This document shows, piece after piece, positions 18,276 through 20,471 of a stretch of 20,471 nucleotides of DNA (the first letter of the stretch is position 1; each line of letters starts with the position of its first letter). The DNA is taken from contig SZWC01023356.1 in the NCBI GenBank assembly GCA_023375785.1, positions 12,984 through 33,454 on the forward strand, written 5' to 3'. Made by a program: the position numbers and the translations under genes. Origin of the DNA: Penium margaritaceum. Its lineage: Eukaryota; Streptophyta; Zygnematophyceae; Desmidiales; Peniaceae. Below the pieces are notes generated by a model. That model worked only from the letters and a program-made list of their open reading frames with translations. It had not been told where the DNA came from and did no database searches.

Positions 18276-18542
18276 ATGGAGTGCACGCTATTCCCAACAG
18301 CACTGCCTCTAGAGACTTCATTTCTATGCGGAGTTGGCATACGTTACTTGCTGTCAAGAGTGCACTCGGAATGGAGGCATTTCCAGGTGCGGCTGTATTA
18401 CAGCAACTGCCCTGAACCAATTGACATGGGAGCTATATTGAACTACATTCCAGAAGAAGTGTTCTATGATGCTCTTCAACAAATCAAGGATGGGACAATC
18501 CTGAATTCTCGGCAGTCCTGGCCAGTTGTGCCCGATGTGTGA
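18276..18542 (+). CDS. Unrecognised 88-residue ORF (possible short gene or first exon)
   Basis: The frame starts at the first ATG after the TATA candidate (MECTLFPTALPLETSFLCG) and ends TGA at 18540-18542 after PIDMGAILNYIPEEVFYDALQQIKDGTILNSRQSWPVVPDV. Composition is protein-like, with a probable amphipathic helix in EEVFYDALQQIKDG. No signal peptide, membrane segment or known motif is evident. The minus strand also has a 108-codon frame over the same bases, which lowers confidence. It could be a genuine small gene, an exon, or a gene remnant. Confidence 0.35.
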   Translation: MECTLFPTALPLETSFLCGVGIRYLLSRVHSEWRHFQVRLYYSNCPEPIDMGAILNYIPEEVFYDALQQIKDGTILNSRQSWPVVPDV

Positions 18543-19064
18543 CATCATTAGGTGGATCCACACGCTCCACCCCCAAGTGTAGTAGTGGCCAGTGATCGGG
18601 AAGCCTGGTCCATTTGAGTGATGCTTAGGCTGCAAAACCTTGTCTTGAAAACGTAATCCAAACCTTTGGTACACTCGCATTCATGCTTGGTATGCTAGCC
18701 ATGTCAATAGACACCATGCACATGAGTTTTCAAATTTATAGAAAAGTGTATTGTACACCGGCTACAAGATGAATACAAGATGAAATTTACTTATAACAGT
18801 CATGTCCAATAAGGTCAGTCTGGATACTGACAATCCAAGATGCCACACATATCCAATAGTCACAAGCGTCTTGTCGGAAGTTGTTAGTGACCATGACAGA
18901 CTTCCACTTTGTTCTATGTTCTATGGCACTCACTTCATACAGATCTGTGGGACCTATCATCTATGTGTTAAATGAGACCGAAATGATACAAGAATACCAG
19001 GCATAAGAGATACAAAGTTTCTTTTCAATGCACGCAATACACCCAATCCTTCAATGGCCTTTTC
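18543..19064. other. No recognised gene
   Basis: Only short frames on either strand. No repeat or transposon ends were recognised. Confidence 0.45.
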
Positions 19065-19400
19065 GCATCAGAGTCTGGTACACTAGAGAGGATCCGGATG
19101 GACCCACGGCTGCCAGTTTGGTGGGAACCAAATGGGATGAAAATGAGGCAGCTTCACACACATGATGTGGCACATGTCGAATGGGTCACTTGGAGGAGGT
19201 CTCAAGTTCTTGGCGGTCCATAGGCTCTTGATCTTGATCCACACGAACCATGCATCAAACTGGTCCATACGGGGGCATGGAGGAAGGTTTTCTCCTCATG
19301 GATCCACTTGAGGAGCATCCGGATCTCCTCCTCACAACGTGAGCGACTGCATTGGACGACCTCGCAGCTTCAGCGGATCCGAAGAAGACATATTTGCCCG
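19065..19400 (-). pseudogene. Duplicated unknown protein unit, copy 1 (broken)
   Basis: The minus strand encodes MDQFDAWFVWIKIKSLW ... DPFDMCHIMCVK ... PWVHPDPL from 19268 down to a TAG at 19083-19085. It aligns along its full length with copy 2: FD.W.VW..IK..W, L.P.P.DP..MC..M.VK and PWV..DPL are shared. Past the TAG the match continues (CTRL against CAGL), with TAG opposite the Trp codon TGG of copy 2. Upstream, the matching text IRMLLKWIHEE lies in another frame, so a frameshift separates it near 19280. TGKYVFFGSAEAARSSN (about 19405-19355) appears to match TRQYANCHFAGED of the other copy. No family is recognised. Confidence 0.55.
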
Positions 19401-19524
19401 TGAAAACATTGACAATGAAGGACAAGTAGAAAATGCGGAAGTTGAGCCTTATAAAATGATAGTACCATGGTTCATCATTCAAACACGCCTAGTACATTGT
19501 GTGTCACGTCAAATGTTTCACTGT

Positions 19525-19850
19525 TTACAACCCAGCACACCACAGTGGGTCCAGATCGACCCATGGCTTCCTGTGAGGCGTGCACCATGCTGGACAGCGA
19601 TACAACGATTTGACACCCATGAGGCAGCACATGTTGTATGGGTCAGCAGGACATGGGCCGAGTCCATTTGAGTCCCACATGTGCTTGATGTTTACCCACA
19701 CAACCCACATATCGAACATGTCCATGATGCAGGCATCGTCCACATCACCCGCCCATTTCTCCAGCGGCTTCCACACCTTTTCGATTATGTCACATCATTA
19801 CTATATGTCTTCGCCAGCGAAGTGGCAGTTGGCATACTGCCTTGTCACCG
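19525..19850 (-). pseudogene. Duplicated unknown protein unit, copy 2
   Basis: From about 19800 the minus strand gives DIIEKVWKPLEKWAGDVDDACIMDMFDMWVVWVNIKHMWDSNG, then LGPCPADPYNMCCLMGVK, then CPAWCTPHRKPWVDLDPLWCAGL and a TAA at about 19525. It is rich in Trp, Cys and Met and has no obvious membrane segment. Copy 1 lies 457 bases downstream (compare MDMFD at 19725 with MDQFD at 19268). Stops upstream (near 19795-19810) interrupt the link to TRQYANCHFAGED. Amino-acid similarity (about 27 of 61) is clearer than the DNA similarity, as expected for an old coding duplication. Function unknown. Confidence 0.5.
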
Positions 19851-20107
19851 ATGCTAACGAGGACCTGCTCGGTTGTCACTATCAGCTCGAACTCATTCAA
19901 AAACCGTTTCAGATGACAGGTGTGTACCCCCTTCACGGTCGCATGACATTCATGCAAATGGAACAAAAGCTTGCATTACTTCTCATCGAACCTAGGCCCG
20001 AGCAGAGTAGTGTGTGTACAAGCTGGCCTTCCGAACCTCTCCCGGTGGTTTGGCGATGTACCGGCGATTGGGCACATGGGTTCCACTCCGCCACTATTCA
20101 ATTGTGA

Positions 20108-20324
20108 ACAAAAGCAGGCTTTTTTTTTCTCTCCATTCCCCGATGGGAATTGTATTCTACCGCATGGGAGGGGCTCGTTGCTTTCTCGCTCGACATTCAT
20201 ACCTGTGTCATTTCTCGCAGTCCATTCATACCTGCATTACATCCTGCGTGACTTTGGCATATTAGCTATATAGTTCCGAAAACTGGGCGTATGTGAACCG
20301 AACCCATATTGATACATACAAACA
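20108..20324. repeat. Non-coding stretch with a 29-bp tandem duplication
   Basis: Two adjacent 29-base units at 20182-20210 and 20211-20239 share TTTCTCGC and CATTCATACCTG. The rest shows a T run (20120-20128) and nothing recognisable. Confidence 0.6.
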
Positions 20325-20471
20325 TGCATACATACATACATACATACATACATACATACATACATACATACATACATACATACATACATACATACATACA
20401 TACATACATACATACATACATACATACATACATACCTACCTACCTACCTACCTACCTACCTACCTATCTAC
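20325..20471. repeat. Compound tetranucleotide microsatellite (CATA)n then (CTAC)n
   Basis: CATA repeats run almost unbroken from 20325 to about 20434. They then switch to CTAC/TACC repeats to about 20464, with one TATC unit before the window ends. The array reaches the window edge, so its true length is unknown. The minus-strand MYVC-repeat frame is an artefact of it. Confidence 0.97.

Noticed and set aside
19580..20107. 175-codon plus-strand ORF.
   Set aside because: Its first part is the antisense of the better supported minus-strand unit copy 2. The remainder shows no motif, so it is not listed as a gene.
20237..20425. Minus-strand ORF of MYVC repeats.
   Set aside because: It is a direct translation of the CATA microsatellite.

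Overview
The window reads as intergenic, repeat-rich nuclear DNA from a large plant-like genome. There is no bacterial gene organisation and no intact host gene. The dominant content is decayed Ty3/gypsy LTR retrotransposons of the chromovirus type, whose integrase ends in a chromodomain, primed by an initiator-Met tRNA. Other pieces are a Mutator-like (MULE) transposase remnant, tentative Ty1/copia-like LTR pieces, higher-order tandem repeats and a long tetranucleotide microsatellite. A streptophyte such as a charophyte alga (Chara-like) is my best guess from the flavour of the retroelements. That is inference; the sequence alone does not prove it.

Layout. 1-440 holds no recognised feature. 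441-1030 is two copies of a 293-bp unit, each built from three ~98-bp monomers. About 1200-1427 is the 3' end (chromodomain tail, polypurine tract) of plus-strand chromovirus D, followed by its LTR from 1428. That LTR is split at 1705/8624 by chromovirus A, a minus-strand element with both LTRs, gag, protease, RT, RNase H, integrase and chromodomain, all broken by stops and frameshifts. The 5' LTR of A is in turn split by a 902-bp element with imperfect terminal inverted repeats (7321-8222). The D LTR resumes to 8928. A short LTR start (8985-9030) then abuts minus-strand chromovirus B (9031-10998: RT, linker, protease, gag), which is cut off inside its RT catalytic motif.

11062-11471 is an unrecognised acidic coding-like fragment. 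11634-12866 holds two PPT-like/LTR-like starts (TGTTGG), a PBS-like site, and three inverted diverged copies of the ~98-bp monomer. 13440-15870 is 5'-truncated plus-strand chromovirus C (RNase H, integrase, chromodomain, PPT, LTR). 16644-17756 is a MULE transposase C-terminal half with an unusual acidic tail. 18218-18542 is a TATA box followed by an unrecognised 88-residue ORF. 19065-19800 has two tandem, diverged copies of an unrecognised protein-coding unit on the minus strand. 20325-20471 is a compound (CATA)n/(CTAC)n microsatellite running off the window.

No gene set here works together as a living pathway. The window records successive insertions followed by decay, mostly by C-to-T/G-to-A changes and small indels. 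Least explained are the 902-bp inverted-repeat element, the duplicated minus-strand protein unit near 19 kb, the dispersed ~98-bp monomer family and the tail of the MULE protein.
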